40,968 bases of DNA. Origin: a virus. The DNA lies in IMG/VR virus record IMGVR_UViG_3300049482_000096, positions 1 to 40,968 of that record, one strand, 5' to 3'. The translations under genes were made by a program, and so were the position numbers. Positions within the stretch are counted from its first letter, which is position 1, and each line of letters starts with the position of its first letter. This document shows, in pieces, positions 33,830 through 40,325 of the stretch. The notes beneath the pieces were generated by a model. That model saw only the letters and a list, made by a program, of their open reading frames with translations, was not told where the DNA came from and did no database searches.

Positions 33830-34969
33830 ATGTTCGATAGAAAAAAAGTAATCGTGTTTGATGACCGCGATAAGGTCGATCAAAAAGGGGCGCACATTGT
33901 GAATGTTCATGGAGTTAAGGGAGACCAAGGTCCTGTCGGTCCTCAAGGCGCTCAGGGCGTTCAAGGTCCTAAGGGCATGGACGGCTCTGCTGTCGGAGAA
34001 AAAGGCGACAAGGGAGATCGCGGTGACGTAGGTCCCGCTGGAAATGATGGCGCTAAGGGCGATAAAGGTGATGCCGGTGAGACTGGTTCCATGGGGCCAC
34101 AGGGCGCCCAAGGTATTCAAGGCGCAGCCGGAGAAAAAGGCGAGCGTGGTGATAAGGGCGATACTGGGGAAATGGGATTGACCGGTGAGCGCGGTGAAAA
34201 AGGCGAACAGGGCGAAGCGGGTCCCACTGGTGCTGAAGGACTTCGGGGCTCTCAGGGAATCCAGGGAGATCAAGGTCCTCAGGGTCTTCAGGGAATTCAA
34301 GGTGACGTCGGCCCTAAGGGCGACCAAGGTGTTGAAGGTATTCAAGGCCTACAGGGAGAACAAGGACTTCAAGGCATTCAAGGAGACCAAGGCATACAAG
34401 GACTACAGGGTGTTGAAGGCTTACAGGGATTACAGGGCGTCGAAGGAATTCAGGGCGAAAAGGGAGACCAAGGTGAAGTTGGACCACAGGGAGAACAGGG
34501 CATTCAGGGTGAGCGCGGCGAACGTGGCGAAAAAGGCGACATGGGGCTTAATGGTCTTGATGGTGCTACTGGCTTGCAAGGTATCCAGGGCGAACTCGGT
34601 CCACAAGGTGCTCAGGGCGAAACAGGTCTGCGCGGTGAGGCTGGCTTAACTGGTGACACTGGTCCTCAAGGCGTAAAAGGCGACAAGGGAGACAAAGGCG
34701 ACACCGGTGAAGTTGGTTTGACAGGTCCTCAAGGCGAAGTCGGCGCCCAGGGCGAAGTTGGGCCTAAGGGCGAACAAGGAATTCAAGGCGATAAGGGAGA
34801 CACTGGTCTCCAAGGCGTTGAGGGATTTGATGTTCTATCCGCTGATCCTGAGAATGCTATTTTCGGCGAGAAATGGATTCTTTATACTGCTGCGACTGAG
34901 ACTGAAGCTGAAAAGTTTGAGTTATCGGTTAAAGGCACAGTTAAAGTGTACCGAATTGCATTAATTTAA
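33830..34969 (+). CDS. Collagen-like repeat protein, fibre type
   Basis: The protein has 379 residues from the ATG at 33830, which follows AAGGGGAG; the open frame upstream lacks a ribosome site. Residues 28-331 are about 100 Gly-X-Y triplets with one interruption near GMDGSAVGEKG, forming a charged collagen-like triple helix stabilised by Lys/Glu/Asp pairs rather than proline hydroxylation. The last 48 residues are a non-collagen cap, probably for trimer assembly. Collagen-like phage proteins are often fibre components. It stands alone among leftward genes. Confidence 0.85.
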   Translation: MFDRKKVIVFDDRDKVDQKGAHIVNVHGVKGDQGPVGPQGAQGVQGPKGMDGSAVGEKGDKGDRGDVGPAGNDGAKGDKGDAGETGSMGPQGAQGIQGAAGEKGERGDKGDTGEMGLTGERGEKGEQGEAGPTGAEGLRGSQGIQGDQGPQGLQGIQGDVGPKGDQGVEGIQGLQGEQGLQGIQGDQGIQGLQGVEGLQGLQGVEGIQGEKGDQGEVGPQGEQGIQGERGERGEKGDMGLNGLDGATGLQGIQGELGPQGAQGETGLRGEAGLTGDTGPQGVKGDKGDKGDTGEVGLTGPQGEVGAQGEVGPKGEQGIQGDKGDTGLQGVEGFDVLSADPENAIFGEKWILYTAATETEAEKFELSVKGTVKVYRIALI

Positions 34970-34978
34970 TCTTCAAGC

Positions 34979-35008
34979 TGGGCCTTTGCATTCTGTGGGG
35001 GCCTTTTT
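34979..35008 (+). terminator. Candidate terminator after the collagen-like gene
   Basis: Two GGCC blocks (34981-34984 and 35000-35003), extended by T-G wobbles, can form a stem followed directly by TTTTT at 35004-35008. It begins about 10 bases after the collagen-like stop. The leftward 57-residue gene ends within the T-run. Confidence 0.5.
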
Positions 35009-35180
35009 ATTCGTCACTCTTTGTTATCAAGTCACCCATTAAGGAAAAGCCACAAGCCCTTAAGAAGTCTTCATAGAGTTCAAGGGCCTCATCTAATGTA
35101 TTTATTTCCCCAGTAATGATAACTTTCGAATTATCAAATTCACTAGATTCATCTGGCAGTTTTACTAATTTAATTTTCAT
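35007..35180 (-). CDS. 57-residue hypothetical protein
   Basis: This short gene starts one base after the stop of the 87-residue gene, with AGGATGG upstream. The protein is mixed alpha/beta (MKIKLVKLPDESSEFDNS, then VIITGEINTLDEALELYEDF), with no cysteine cluster. It is the last gene of a leftward chain and ends in the terminator of the opposing collagen-like gene. Function unknown. Confidence 0.6.
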   Translation of the reverse strand: MKIKLVKLPDESSEFDNSKVIITGEINTLDEALELYEDFLRACGFSLMGDLITKSDE

Positions 35181-35444
35181 TTAGATGCCATCCTGCCTTT
35201 GCTCCTCGTCCGAATATAACTTAATCTGCGCACATAACTTTTGAATACTTGAGCTTGCATCATTTGAATGCCTATCCACAATCTCATTAATCCTAACGAG
35301 TGCTATCGACATCTGTCGGTTTTCTTCTTCAGCATATTCAACGTCTTTTTGAAGCTCATCGATTTCCTCACAAGCTGTGAAATTAACGTACTCGTCTTTG
35401 CAATTAGGACACTTAAAACATTTTGATTCGTTTGTTGATTTCAT
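35181..35444 (-). CDS. Cys-containing coiled-coil protein
   Basis: This 87-residue protein starts with an ATGA overlap on the previous gene, with GGGAGA upstream. The N-terminus has a CFKCPNC cluster (zinc site likely) and the remainder is an acidic coiled-coil helix. Such zinc-hook-like small proteins can dimerise. No family recognised. Confidence 0.6.
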   Translation of the reverse strand: MKSTNESKCFKCPNCKDEYVNFTACEEIDELQKDVEYAEEENRQMSIALVRINEIVDRHSNDASSSIQKLCAQIKLYSDEEQRQDGI

Positions 35445-35686
35445 AATTCTCCCATGTAATATATAACTTCATAAAATATTTTATCCGGTCCACATGTCCC
35501 TGATTTTCCATCGGGAGAAATGTCAGTCCGAAAAGTACTTCTATCCATGTCTAAAATATACGAAGGACAATTCTTCCATGTGCATTTTTTAGTATGTCTG
35601 CATTGTGTAAGTTCATTCACGAAAAGTTGATCGTGATATGGGGAGTACCAGACGAACTCACTCACAGCACTAGGTTTTGTTATCAT
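35441..35686 (-). CDS. Cys-rich hypothetical protein
   Basis: This 81-residue protein is preceded by TTGGAGTCT and starts within the stop of the 51-residue gene (ATGA). It has five cysteines (CRHTKKCTWKNC and others), suggesting metal binding or a compact fold. Function unknown. It belongs to the coupled chain of small genes. Confidence 0.6.
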   Translation of the reverse strand: MITKPSAVSEFVWYSPYHDQLFVNELTQCRHTKKCTWKNCPSYILDMDRSTFRTDISPDGKSGTCGPDKIFYEVIYYMGEL

Positions 35687-35838
35687 TTAGACTCCAATTT
35701 ATTATTTGGTCTATCAATAGAAATAAAGATGCCAGCAATATTTATTACACAAACAGTGTGGTATTTATTAAATGAAAACCAACAAAAACTCTGACTTTTA
35801 CCAATCCAAAACAATCTATTCATAATTTTAAAACTCAT
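35683..35838 (-). CDS. 51-residue protein in coupled small-gene chain
   Basis: This short gene starts at ATG 35838 and ends with TGA overlapping the next ATG. Upstream CAGGAG lies about 11 bases away, inside a 10-codon frame that itself links to the previous gene. The product is aromatic and hydrophobic in the middle (FWIGKSQSFCWFSFNKY), maybe membrane-associated. Real expression is inferred only from the start/stop overlaps. Confidence 0.45.
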   Translation of the reverse strand: MSFKIMNRLFWIGKSQSFCWFSFNKYHTVCVINIAGIFISIDRPNNKLESK

Positions 35839-35863
35839 AACTCAATCAACTCCTGTTTCGTGA

Positions 35864-35998
35864 TCATGGCTTGTCCTTTATGATTTTCTCACATTCGATT
35901 CTCATCTCAGATTTTTTAATGTCGCTGTGGCATTGCATAAGACCACCTGTGCAAATTGTTACAACAATCACTAGTATAAGAATTGGGAATATATTCAT
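35864..35998 (-). CDS. 44-residue small membrane protein
   Basis: This short gene has a strong AAGGAGAAGT before its ATG. Residues 3-17 are hydrophobic (IFPILILVIVVTICTG), followed by a charged tail with three cysteines. It may be an inner-membrane protein. Its TGA overlaps the next ATG. Confidence 0.5.
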   Translation of the reverse strand: MNIFPILILVIVVTICTGGLMQCHSDIKKSEMRIECEKIIKDKP

Positions 35999-36029
35999 AC
36001 TTCTCCTTTTAAGTTTTAGTTCATAAAGT

Positions 36030-36103
36030 TGAGGCGCACTTCGTGTCAGTGAAGTGATCTATTTAATAGACGCCCACGGTTTATCCGCATACTAACCGCC
36101 TCA
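36030..36103 (-). ncRNA. Possible structured RNA, cloverleaf-like fold
   Basis: Seven bases at 36030-36036 (TGAGGCG) pair with 36097-36103 (CGCCTCA). Inside, CACTTC (36037-36042) pairs with GAAGTG (36051-36056), TCTA and TAGA form a short stem near 36059-36071, and GGTT/AACC (36078-36097) a third. That is three arms closed by a 7-bp stem in 74 bases. It is not a canonical tRNA (no T-loop, no anticodon stem). Watson-Crick pairing does not decide the strand; leftward is assumed from flanking genes. Confidence 0.35.
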
Positions 36104-36178
36104 GTGATTCCTATATGGCTCACAGTACTGCTCTAGACTTAGCCCATCCAGGTTAATGGGTACCATATAGAAATCACT
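36103..36178 (-). repeat. 16-bp inverted repeat with embedded promoter
   Basis: Arms 36103-36118 and 36163-36178 pair over 16 bp; the single mismatch seen rightward becomes a G-U pair in leftward RNA. The 44-base centre holds CCCAT/ATGGG (36143-36160) and the palindrome CAGTACTG (36123-36130). The right arm contains the -10 of a leftward promoter. It may be a DNA cruciform, operator or RNA hairpin. Confidence 0.5.
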
Positions 36179-36192
36179 CAAACGTCAGTCAA
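36164..36192 (-). promoter_or_regulatory. Sigma70-type promoter in the inverted repeat
   Basis: Read leftward, TTGACT (36192-36187) and TATATG (36169-36164) are separated by 17 bases. Transcription would start near 36157 and run toward the small-gene chain at 35998. The -10 overlaps the right arm of the 16-bp inverted repeat, so a structure or protein there could control it. Confidence 0.45.
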
Positions 36193-36219
36193 TTTCCACA
36201 ATGCGGACTTTAATGTCAT
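36178..36219 (-). CDS. 13-residue leader-type microORF
   Basis: MTLKSALWKLTDV follows AAGGAAAAC, a fair ribosome site. Its TGA lies exactly at the base of the 16-bp inverted repeat (36163-36178). A short leader peptide just before alternative hairpins resembles attenuator or ribosome-stalling arrangements. No U-run follows the hairpin, so classical attenuation is not shown. Could be chance. Confidence 0.3.
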   Translation of the reverse strand: MTLKSALWKLTDV

Positions 36220-36271
36220 GTTTTCCTTAATAAAAACTGTAACTCATTCTAGACAATTACATGAATTTTTA

Positions 36272-36373
36272 CTAAAATCCAATCGGGGTATCTTTTAAAA
36301 GCCAAGACCCCAATGCAATTACAATTAAGAATAAAATAAACATAAGAAAACCAATCAGCATATCCTTAATCAT
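36272..36373 (-). CDS. 33-residue single-pass membrane peptide
   Basis: This tiny gene starts by ATGA overlap on the upstream 56-residue gene. Residues 5-24 are hydrophobic (MLIGFLMFILFLIVIALGSW), followed by KDTPIGF. It looks like a small inner-membrane protein. The ribosome site is weak, so translation would depend on coupling. Confidence 0.45.
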   Translation of the reverse strand: MIKDMLIGFLMFILFLIVIALGSWLLKDTPIGF

Positions 36374-36540
36374 AATTTCGCAATCCTTCTCAGTGGTCTT
36401 GTCGCATCAACCTTCGCAAGCTGACACTGATAAACTACCGTAGGTTTTGGCGTCACTATTCTTATCGACTCAGTGGAAATTATTTTCGGATGTGCTGACG
36501 TCGAGGCGACAAGAATGCAATTAATTAATAGCGTTGTCAT
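36370..36540 (-). CDS. Small secreted/periplasmic protein
   Basis: The protein has 56 residues from the ATG at 36540, in ATGA overlap with the upstream gene and with GGGGATTAC before it; a longer frame to 36573 has no such support. The N-terminus (MTTLLINCILVASTSA) looks like a signal peptide with weak basic region. The mature part is basic and proline-containing. Overlap with a membrane/coiled-coil gene resembles spanin arrangements, but no lipobox is clear. Confidence 0.45.
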   Translation of the reverse strand: MTTLLINCILVASTSAHPKIISTESIRIVTPKPTVVYQCQLAKVDATRPLRRIAKL

Positions 36541-36713
36541 TTTGTAATCCCCAATTCTTTTTCTAAAGCGCAATCAAGGTTTTTAAGTTTAATAATTTCT
36601 TTGGCAGCTTCGATTTTGGTGTAATCTAAAGACCAATCTCGAATGATCGAAATAGCCAACAAGACAGTCAGGCAGACAATGGTCGTGGCTATAGTGTCCC
36701 ATCCATCTTTCAT
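36537..36713 (-). CDS. Small inner-membrane protein with helical tail
   Basis: This 58-residue protein starts by ATGA overlap on the preceding gene; the GAAGGAAGAAG region lies upstream. Residues 7-24 (TIATTIVCLTVLLAISII) form a membrane segment followed by a charged helix (YTKIEAAKEIIKLKNLD). It could be an inner-membrane partner of the following exported protein. Confidence 0.5.
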   Translation of the reverse strand: MKDGWDTIATTIVCLTVLLAISIIRDWSLDYTKIEAAKEIIKLKNLDCALEKELGITK

Positions 36714-36901
36714 TTCTTCTTCCTTTTCGCACGTTTCTCGCCATTCAGGTAGAACATGGGGGGAAGGAAAACAGACGCCTCATGCTCGGAGTAAAACATG
36801 TCACTCATTATGGACAAAATCTCACGAATGTCTCCAATGTGAGCTTGTGATTTCTTTCCCTCACGCAAGGCAATTTCTTTGGCTAGATCTTGTATTTTCA
36901 T
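36710..36901 (-). CDS. Small helical protein
   Basis: This 63-residue protein is preceded by GAGGAGAGAAG, a strong site. The N-terminal half is a helical bundle-like sequence (IQDLAKEIALREGKKSQAHI), and the C-terminus ends in a run of Lys/Arg (KRAKRKKK). DNA or membrane contact is possible. It starts a chain of ATGA-coupled genes and lies after an AGTGTTAC motif. Confidence 0.6.
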   Translation of the reverse strand: MKIQDLAKEIALREGKKSQAHIGDIREILSIMSDMFYSEHEASVFLPPMFYLNGEKRAKRKKK

Positions 36902-36928
36902 CTTCTCTCCTCGTGTTAAGGAAAAGGT

Positions 36929-36944
36929 GTAACACTAAACTCAA
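36929..36944 (-). promoter_or_regulatory. AGTGTTAC motif with TTGAGT, possible operator/promoter
   Basis: Read leftward, TTGAGT (36944-36939) is followed by TTAGTGTTACACCTTTT and then TTAAC. This resembles the segment before the replication operon (TTGAAT, TTAGTGTAAC, CTTTT, TTAAC). The similarity across two distant operons suggests a common regulatory site; the -10 match is poor. Confidence 0.35.
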
Positions 36945-37219
36945 CCTTGAAGCAAGATTTTCTTCTTTTTCAGGTACATAAATAATTCATTAAGTGGAGT
37001 AAGGGACTCAGTTGCAATAAGAGTGAATTCCGCTTGCGTTATCGACTTAGGCTTTCGCTTAATCCTTAAGGTCAAACTATTCTTTTTCGTTCGACCCCAA
37101 GAGACTTCCGGAAGAACTTTCTTCGCTGATTTCTTCGGCAGCTTCTTAAAGTAAAGTCCTCTGACGTACTCTCGATACTCGGATGGAGTGAATTCACTGA
37201 AAGGTTTCGGCGCAATCAC
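36941..37219 (-). CDS. Basic hypothetical protein
   Basis: This 92-residue protein with strong positive charge starts at GTG in a GTGA overlap with the upstream gene; the ribosome site is weak. It contains EYREYVRGLYFKKLPKKSA and RIKRKPKSITQAEFTLIA. Many Lys residues suggest nucleic acid contact. No family recognised. Confidence 0.55.
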   Translation of the reverse strand: MIAPKPFSEFTPSEYREYVRGLYFKKLPKKSAKKVLPEVSWGRTKKNSLTLRIKRKPKSITQAEFTLIATESLTPLNELFMYLKKKKILLQG

Positions 37220-37500
37220 GACACATCTACGACGAGGATTGGCTCCTCAATCTGTTTAGTCTTCTTCTTAACGGCGCGAAGGACCGCTTGACCGCGAGCT
37301 TCTTCGACTGACCCGTGAATATCAGAGGGGAGGACGTAAATTTCACGAACGGAATTGCCCTTGCCCTTCGGCGGGAGACCGAGACGCCGCCTCAAACAGG
37401 CCGCAACGGTCTCCTTCATCTTACGCTTACGACTTAAGAGTTTCCATGACGCTTCATCAGCGCGGAGAACCTTCCCTGGCTTCTTAATTTGTTCCTTCAT
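37216..37500 (-). CDS. Basic hypothetical protein
   Basis: This 94-residue protein starts one base inside the stop of the previous gene (TAATG). It is rich in Lys and Arg (SRKRKMKETVAACLRRRLGL) and ends in hydrophobic LVVDVS. Possibly DNA-binding; function unknown. It is coupled to neighbours on both sides. Confidence 0.55.
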   Translation of the reverse strand: MKEQIKKPGKVLRADEASWKLLSRKRKMKETVAACLRRRLGLPPKGKGNSVREIYVLPSDIHGSVEEARGQAVLRAVKKKTKQIEEPILVVDVS

Positions 37501-37886
37501 TAGAACCCCGACTTCTTTTTCTGTCTGCCGTGACCGTAATACTCAATAGCGGATCCACGGAGGTCCGTCATTGCGGGACCTGCGAGAGCTTCAGGACAAC
37601 TCGAAAGGGCGAGCTGATTGACGTAAGCTACTTGGCCCAGGACGGGAGACTTAAATATATGCACCGCAGCGGAACCGACATATTCCATTCCCCTTGGGAC
37701 GGCTCCGACTTCAGTCATATTCTTCCCGATGTCCTGGAGGACCTCACGAAGCTGATCCAGCCCTTCATTTTCGATCTTCTCACGGGAAACTACGGCCTTA
37801 GAGCCAACGTCCTTCACGTAACGATCCCGCATGAGTTCATTTTCGGTCTTCTTAATTATATTTTCGCGCTTGGTTTTATCTGACAT
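37500..37886 (-). CDS. Hypothetical protein, early-type
   Basis: The protein has 128 residues from the ATG at 37886 (GAGG upstream). A longer frame to 37925 would need a TTG. The N-terminus is helical and charged (KTKRENIIKKTENELMRD); the C-terminal part contains MEYVGSAAVHIFKSPVLGQV and ends GRQKKKSGF. No family recognised. AGTGTAAC lies upstream (37902-37909). Confidence 0.6.
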   Translation of the reverse strand: MSDKTKRENIIKKTENELMRDRYVKDVGSKAVVSREKIENEGLDQLREVLQDIGKNMTEVGAVPRGMEYVGSAAVHIFKSPVLGQVAYVNQLALSSCPEALAGPAMTDLRGSAIEYYGHGRQKKKSGF

Positions 37887-37921
37887 AATGGCCTCGAGAT
37901 TAGTGTAACTTTTCTGGGAGG

Positions 37922-38131
37922 TCAATCGGCTAAGCGGATGATGCGGCGCAATTCCTTACGTATCTCCTCAAGGTGCTCAACGGTCACTGGCTCGCCGTAA
38001 TACTTCTTCCTGTCCAAGATATAATTAACCATACCGATCTCCTTCGAGAGGCTCATAAGGATGTCGTCGAATTTCTGTTTGAGCTCCTTAACTTCGTCCG
38101 GCATGTCCTCAAACATTTCTTTATATCCCAT
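37922..38131 (-). CDS. Helical hypothetical protein
   Basis: The protein has 69 residues from the second of two ATGs (38131), spaced 6 bases from GGAGGAG; the open frame extends to 38200 without a site. It is an acidic helical protein (MFEDMPDEVKELKQKFDDIL) ending in basic residues. No family recognised. An AGTGTTAC motif lies 23 bases upstream. Confidence 0.55.
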   Translation of the reverse strand: MGYKEMFEDMPDEVKELKQKFDDILMSLSKEIGMVNYILDRKKYYGEPVTVEHLEEIRKELRRIIRLAD

Positions 38132-38231
38132 CATTCGCTCCTCCGCTTCAGTCAGTGTTACACGCTGGAATGTTCTTCCACACATGAGGGGGAAGGTCAA
38201 GACAGGTTAGATCATGGCCTTCAATTTTCGC

Positions 38232-38257
38232 TTGAACGTACAATGAAATTGGTTCAA
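38232..38257 (+). promoter_or_regulatory. Inverted repeat in divergent gap
   Basis: TTGAAC (38232-38237) and GTTCAA (38252-38257) form a 6-bp inverted repeat with a 14-base centre, between the leftward gene at 38131 and the rightward one at 38302. TTGAAC is also a fair -35 for rightward reading, but the facing -10 (CAAAAT) is weak. Could be an operator. Confidence 0.3.
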
Positions 38258-38301
38258 AATCATAGTTTGACCCATAAAGGAAACCGACGAGGAGTGCTAC
38301 G

Positions 38302-38523
38302 ATGGAAGACGACATTAAGAAGAAAATAAAACACGGTGAGCACTTGACTTTCACTGACATGCTTGTTGGCGGCTTTAAGGCTAACGCGGCTAAGGATGAA
38401 GTCACCGGTCGTGATGTATACCCTCGTGAAGCGTACTTGACCCAGAAAGCCAAAGAACGCAAGGATGAGGCTGATGCTGCGGCGAGAGAAGCTGCCCGTA
38501 AACGCAAACAGAGCGGAAGCTGA
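38302..38523 (+). CDS. Isolated rightward small protein
   Basis: This 73-residue protein is preceded by GAGGAG. It is charged with a helical Ala/Arg/Lys-rich C-terminus (DAAAREAARKRKQSGS) that may bind nucleic acid. It is the only rightward gene among leftward ones here, with its own upstream gap and a downstream terminator, so it seems separately expressed. Function unknown. Confidence 0.55.
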   Translation: MEDDIKKKIKHGEHLTFTDMLVGGFKANAAKDEVTGRDVYPREAYLTQKAKERKDEADAAAREAARKRKQSGS

Positions 38524-38551
38524 AGCTTCGCCCGATCAACTTCATTCGGCC

Positions 38552-38764
38552 TCATAAAAGCTCCTGAGTTATCCCATTAAGGGCCAGGAGTTCATGATTC
38601 AATTTATCCTTCATATCCATTGCGTCTGCGATTCTCTTAAGTTTAAGAGTTAATGCAGTCACTCGCTCGGACTCGAGAATCAGGAGACCAACTTCATTAG
38701 TTGAGTCGTCAAGCTCCGCCGCAATTCTTCTAAGTAGATCCCCGTACGATTTATCTTCTTTCAT
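38552..38764 (-). CDS. Helical hypothetical protein
   Basis: This 70-residue protein has AAAGGC before the ATG. It is almost all helix with regular leucines (LLRRIAAELDDSTNEVGLLI), coiled-coil-like. No family recognised. It faces the rightward 73-residue gene tail to tail, 28 bases apart. Confidence 0.55.
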   Translation of the reverse strand: MKEDKSYGDLLRRIAAELDDSTNEVGLLILESERVTALTLKLKRIADAMDMKDKLNHELLALNGITQELL

Positions 38765-38801
38765 AAAATGCCTTTCGTTTTGAATTTAGTTTTTCCGTTA
38801 A

Positions 38802-38821
38802 GCCCCTAAGGGGGCCTTTTT
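38802..38821 (+). terminator. Intrinsic terminator, rightward
   Basis: GCCCC (38802-38806) pairs with GGGGC (38811-38815) around TAAG and is followed by TTTTT (38817-38821). It would end transcripts from 38302 after they run antisense across 38552-38764. The reverse strand has no T-run after the stem. Confidence 0.6.
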
Positions 38822-38831
38822 CTGCGTCGAC

Positions 38832-39470
38832 TCACTGGAGGACAAGGACGAATGACTCACACGTCAGGACTGAATCGAGAATCGTGCAAGACTCTTCGGT
38901 CTCACTCACTGAGCCAACACCGTCGGTCATGAAAGTCGAATTGAGTAGATCAGTCATAGTGATGTCACCGCCCATAAAGGGCTCAACCTCATACTCAAGA
39001 TCATTGGCGCCATTAGCGTCGGTCACATAATTAGGGCCCGAATAGACTATCGGATAGGCAGCATAACTTCCCGCCAATGTCGCTTCACCGATACAATATG
39101 TACCTACACCGGCACTACGGGAGTGAGGTCGCTCCGCGACGCCGACTGTCCAACAAAGCGTGTCGTCCCATGTTTCGAAGTCAAGAATATTTGAGTCTGA
39201 ATCGGCGACCATGAGACTGAATCCGATCGAATTAATTGAGAGATTAACGCTTGAGGCGGAGCCGGAACAATAAATTCGGTTTCTAATCACGAAGCACTCG
39301 AACCCATTTCCCGACTTAAGTGTCACACTCACTGATTCGGGAAGTACGATCGGAGAATCACCGCCACCCTGATCGGAGGACCCCGAAGACTCGCCACCCA
39401 CGCAGCCTGAAATCAAACTACTCGCGACGATTAAGAACATAAGGCACGATTTTAAATAACTCTTTCTCAC
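38832..39470 (-). CDS. Predicted surface lipoprotein
   Basis: The protein has about 212 residues from a GTG at 39470 that has AAAGGA upstream; an ATG five codons earlier (39485) lacks a site. It has a lipobox LISGC with a Gly/Ser-rich linker (GGESSGSSDQGGGDS) and a beta-rich domain containing several cysteines. Likely exported to the outer membrane or periplasm. Phage lipoproteins of this sort may block superinfection; evidence is by class only. Confidence 0.65.
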   Translation of the reverse strand: MRKSYLKSCLMFLIVASSLISGCVGGESSGSSDQGGGDSPIVLPESVSVTLKSGNGFECFVIRNRIYCSGSASSVNLSINSIGFSLMVADSDSNILDFETWDDTLCWTVGVAERPHSRSAGVGTYCIGEATLAGSYAAYPIVYSGPNYVTDANGANDLEYEVEPFMGGDITMTDLLNSTFMTDGVGSVSETEESCTILDSVLTCESFVLVLQ

Positions 39471-39537
39471 AACAAATCCTTTCATTCAGATTTAATTTCT
39501 GAAATTATTTTTTCGTTTTTTCGGCTAAAAAATTAAC

Positions 39538-39717
39538 CTAAATACTTTTACTTGGTGTCCTGAAACTAAAACCCATTTTTTTGATGGTGTCTATGTTGCG
39601 GCGTGTTAAGTGTTTCTGCCCTAAGAGTTCTGCGAAGTGCTTTGAGGTCTCACATTCCGGTCGGTATTCTTCGCGACCATACTGCTGGACCGTCGACACT
39701 ATTAATTCAGTCTTCAT
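39538..39717 (-). CDS. Small protein, possible HTH
   Basis: The protein has 59 residues from the ATG at 39717 (GAGAGGAC upstream), overlapping the upstream gene by 11 bases; a longer frame begins at 39735. The segment HFAELLGQKHLTRRNIDTIK could be a helix-turn-helix. No family recognised. Confidence 0.5.
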   Translation of the reverse strand: MKTELIVSTVQQYGREEYRPECETSKHFAELLGQKHLTRRNIDTIKKMGFSFRTPSKSI

Positions 39718-40000
39718 TTGGATAGTCCTCTCCATAATTTAATTCCGCGTCACGCTTAAGATCGATATACTCATCACTTGAGTCTGCGACCCACCGTTTG
39801 AATGCCTTAATGAAGTCCACTTCGTCGAGCGTCTCGGAGTCATTAACCCAATACCATCCGGAGTGAACTTCGCCGCAACATAACTTCGTCGGCTCTATTT
39901 CCGAGTCGTCACCGCAATATGGGCACACAACTTTGTGCTCGAAGCCCGAGAATTCTAAAAATAATTCGAGTAGTTGATCTCGGTCGTAATCTTGACTCAT
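39707..40000 (-). CDS. Acidic zinc-binding-type protein
   Basis: This 97-residue acidic protein has CPYC (near residue 26) and a later CC pair (residues 41-42) that could bind zinc. It starts 1 base after the upstream stop with AAGGCGG. No family recognised. Early position near the right end suggests a host-takeover or regulatory role, inferred only. Confidence 0.55.
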   Translation of the reverse strand: MSQDYDRDQLLELFLEFSGFEHKVVCPYCGDDSEIEPTKLCCGEVHSGWYWVNDSETLDEVDFIKAFKRWVADSSDEYIDLKRDAELNYGEDYPNED

Positions 40001-40001
40001 A

Positions 40002-40325
40002 TTATACCGCCTTAAGATTTTGTTTTAATGCTGTAGCATAAGCCTGTTGGTTAATTTTATATTCAGTTTTCGCATATCGCTTGTTACGACGTTGCATTTT
40101 ACGAATCCACTTCGCGCCGTATCGATCACTCATGATTGAGAAGCCGAGTGTTACTTGCACAAGATCACCACAAGCAACAGTCTTGTGATATATAAAACCT
40201 AACTCATTAATAAGATGACCGGACTCAAGCATGATTTGAATATTTAAGGAATCATCACATCTAGATCTAGTAACTGTTATTACACGTCCATAGTGTGTAC
40301 TCGTTGCGTTTGGGTTAATCATCAC
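40002..40325 (-). CDS. Basic beta-rich hypothetical protein
   Basis: This 107-residue protein is preceded by GAGGTG; the first or second ATG may be used. It has an N-terminal beta-rich region and a basic C-terminal helix (RKMQRRNKRYAKTEYKINQQ) likely to bind nucleic acid. An AGTGTTAT motif lies just upstream (40343-40350). Unknown function. Confidence 0.55.
   Translation of the reverse strand: MMINPNATSTHYGRVITVTRSRCDDSLNIQIMLESGHLINELGFIYHKTVACGDLVQVTLGFSIMSDRYGAKWIRKMQRRNKRYAKTEYKINQQAYATALKQNLKAV

Noticed and set aside
34185-34649. Alternative frames within the collagen-like gene
   Set aside because: Repeat structure of Gly-X-Y codons opens frames on both strands; none has independent support.
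36030-36103. Canonical tRNA gene
   Set aside because: Size and closing stem fit, but no T-loop (TTC), D-loop GG or proper 5-bp anticodon stem with 7-base loop is found on either strand.
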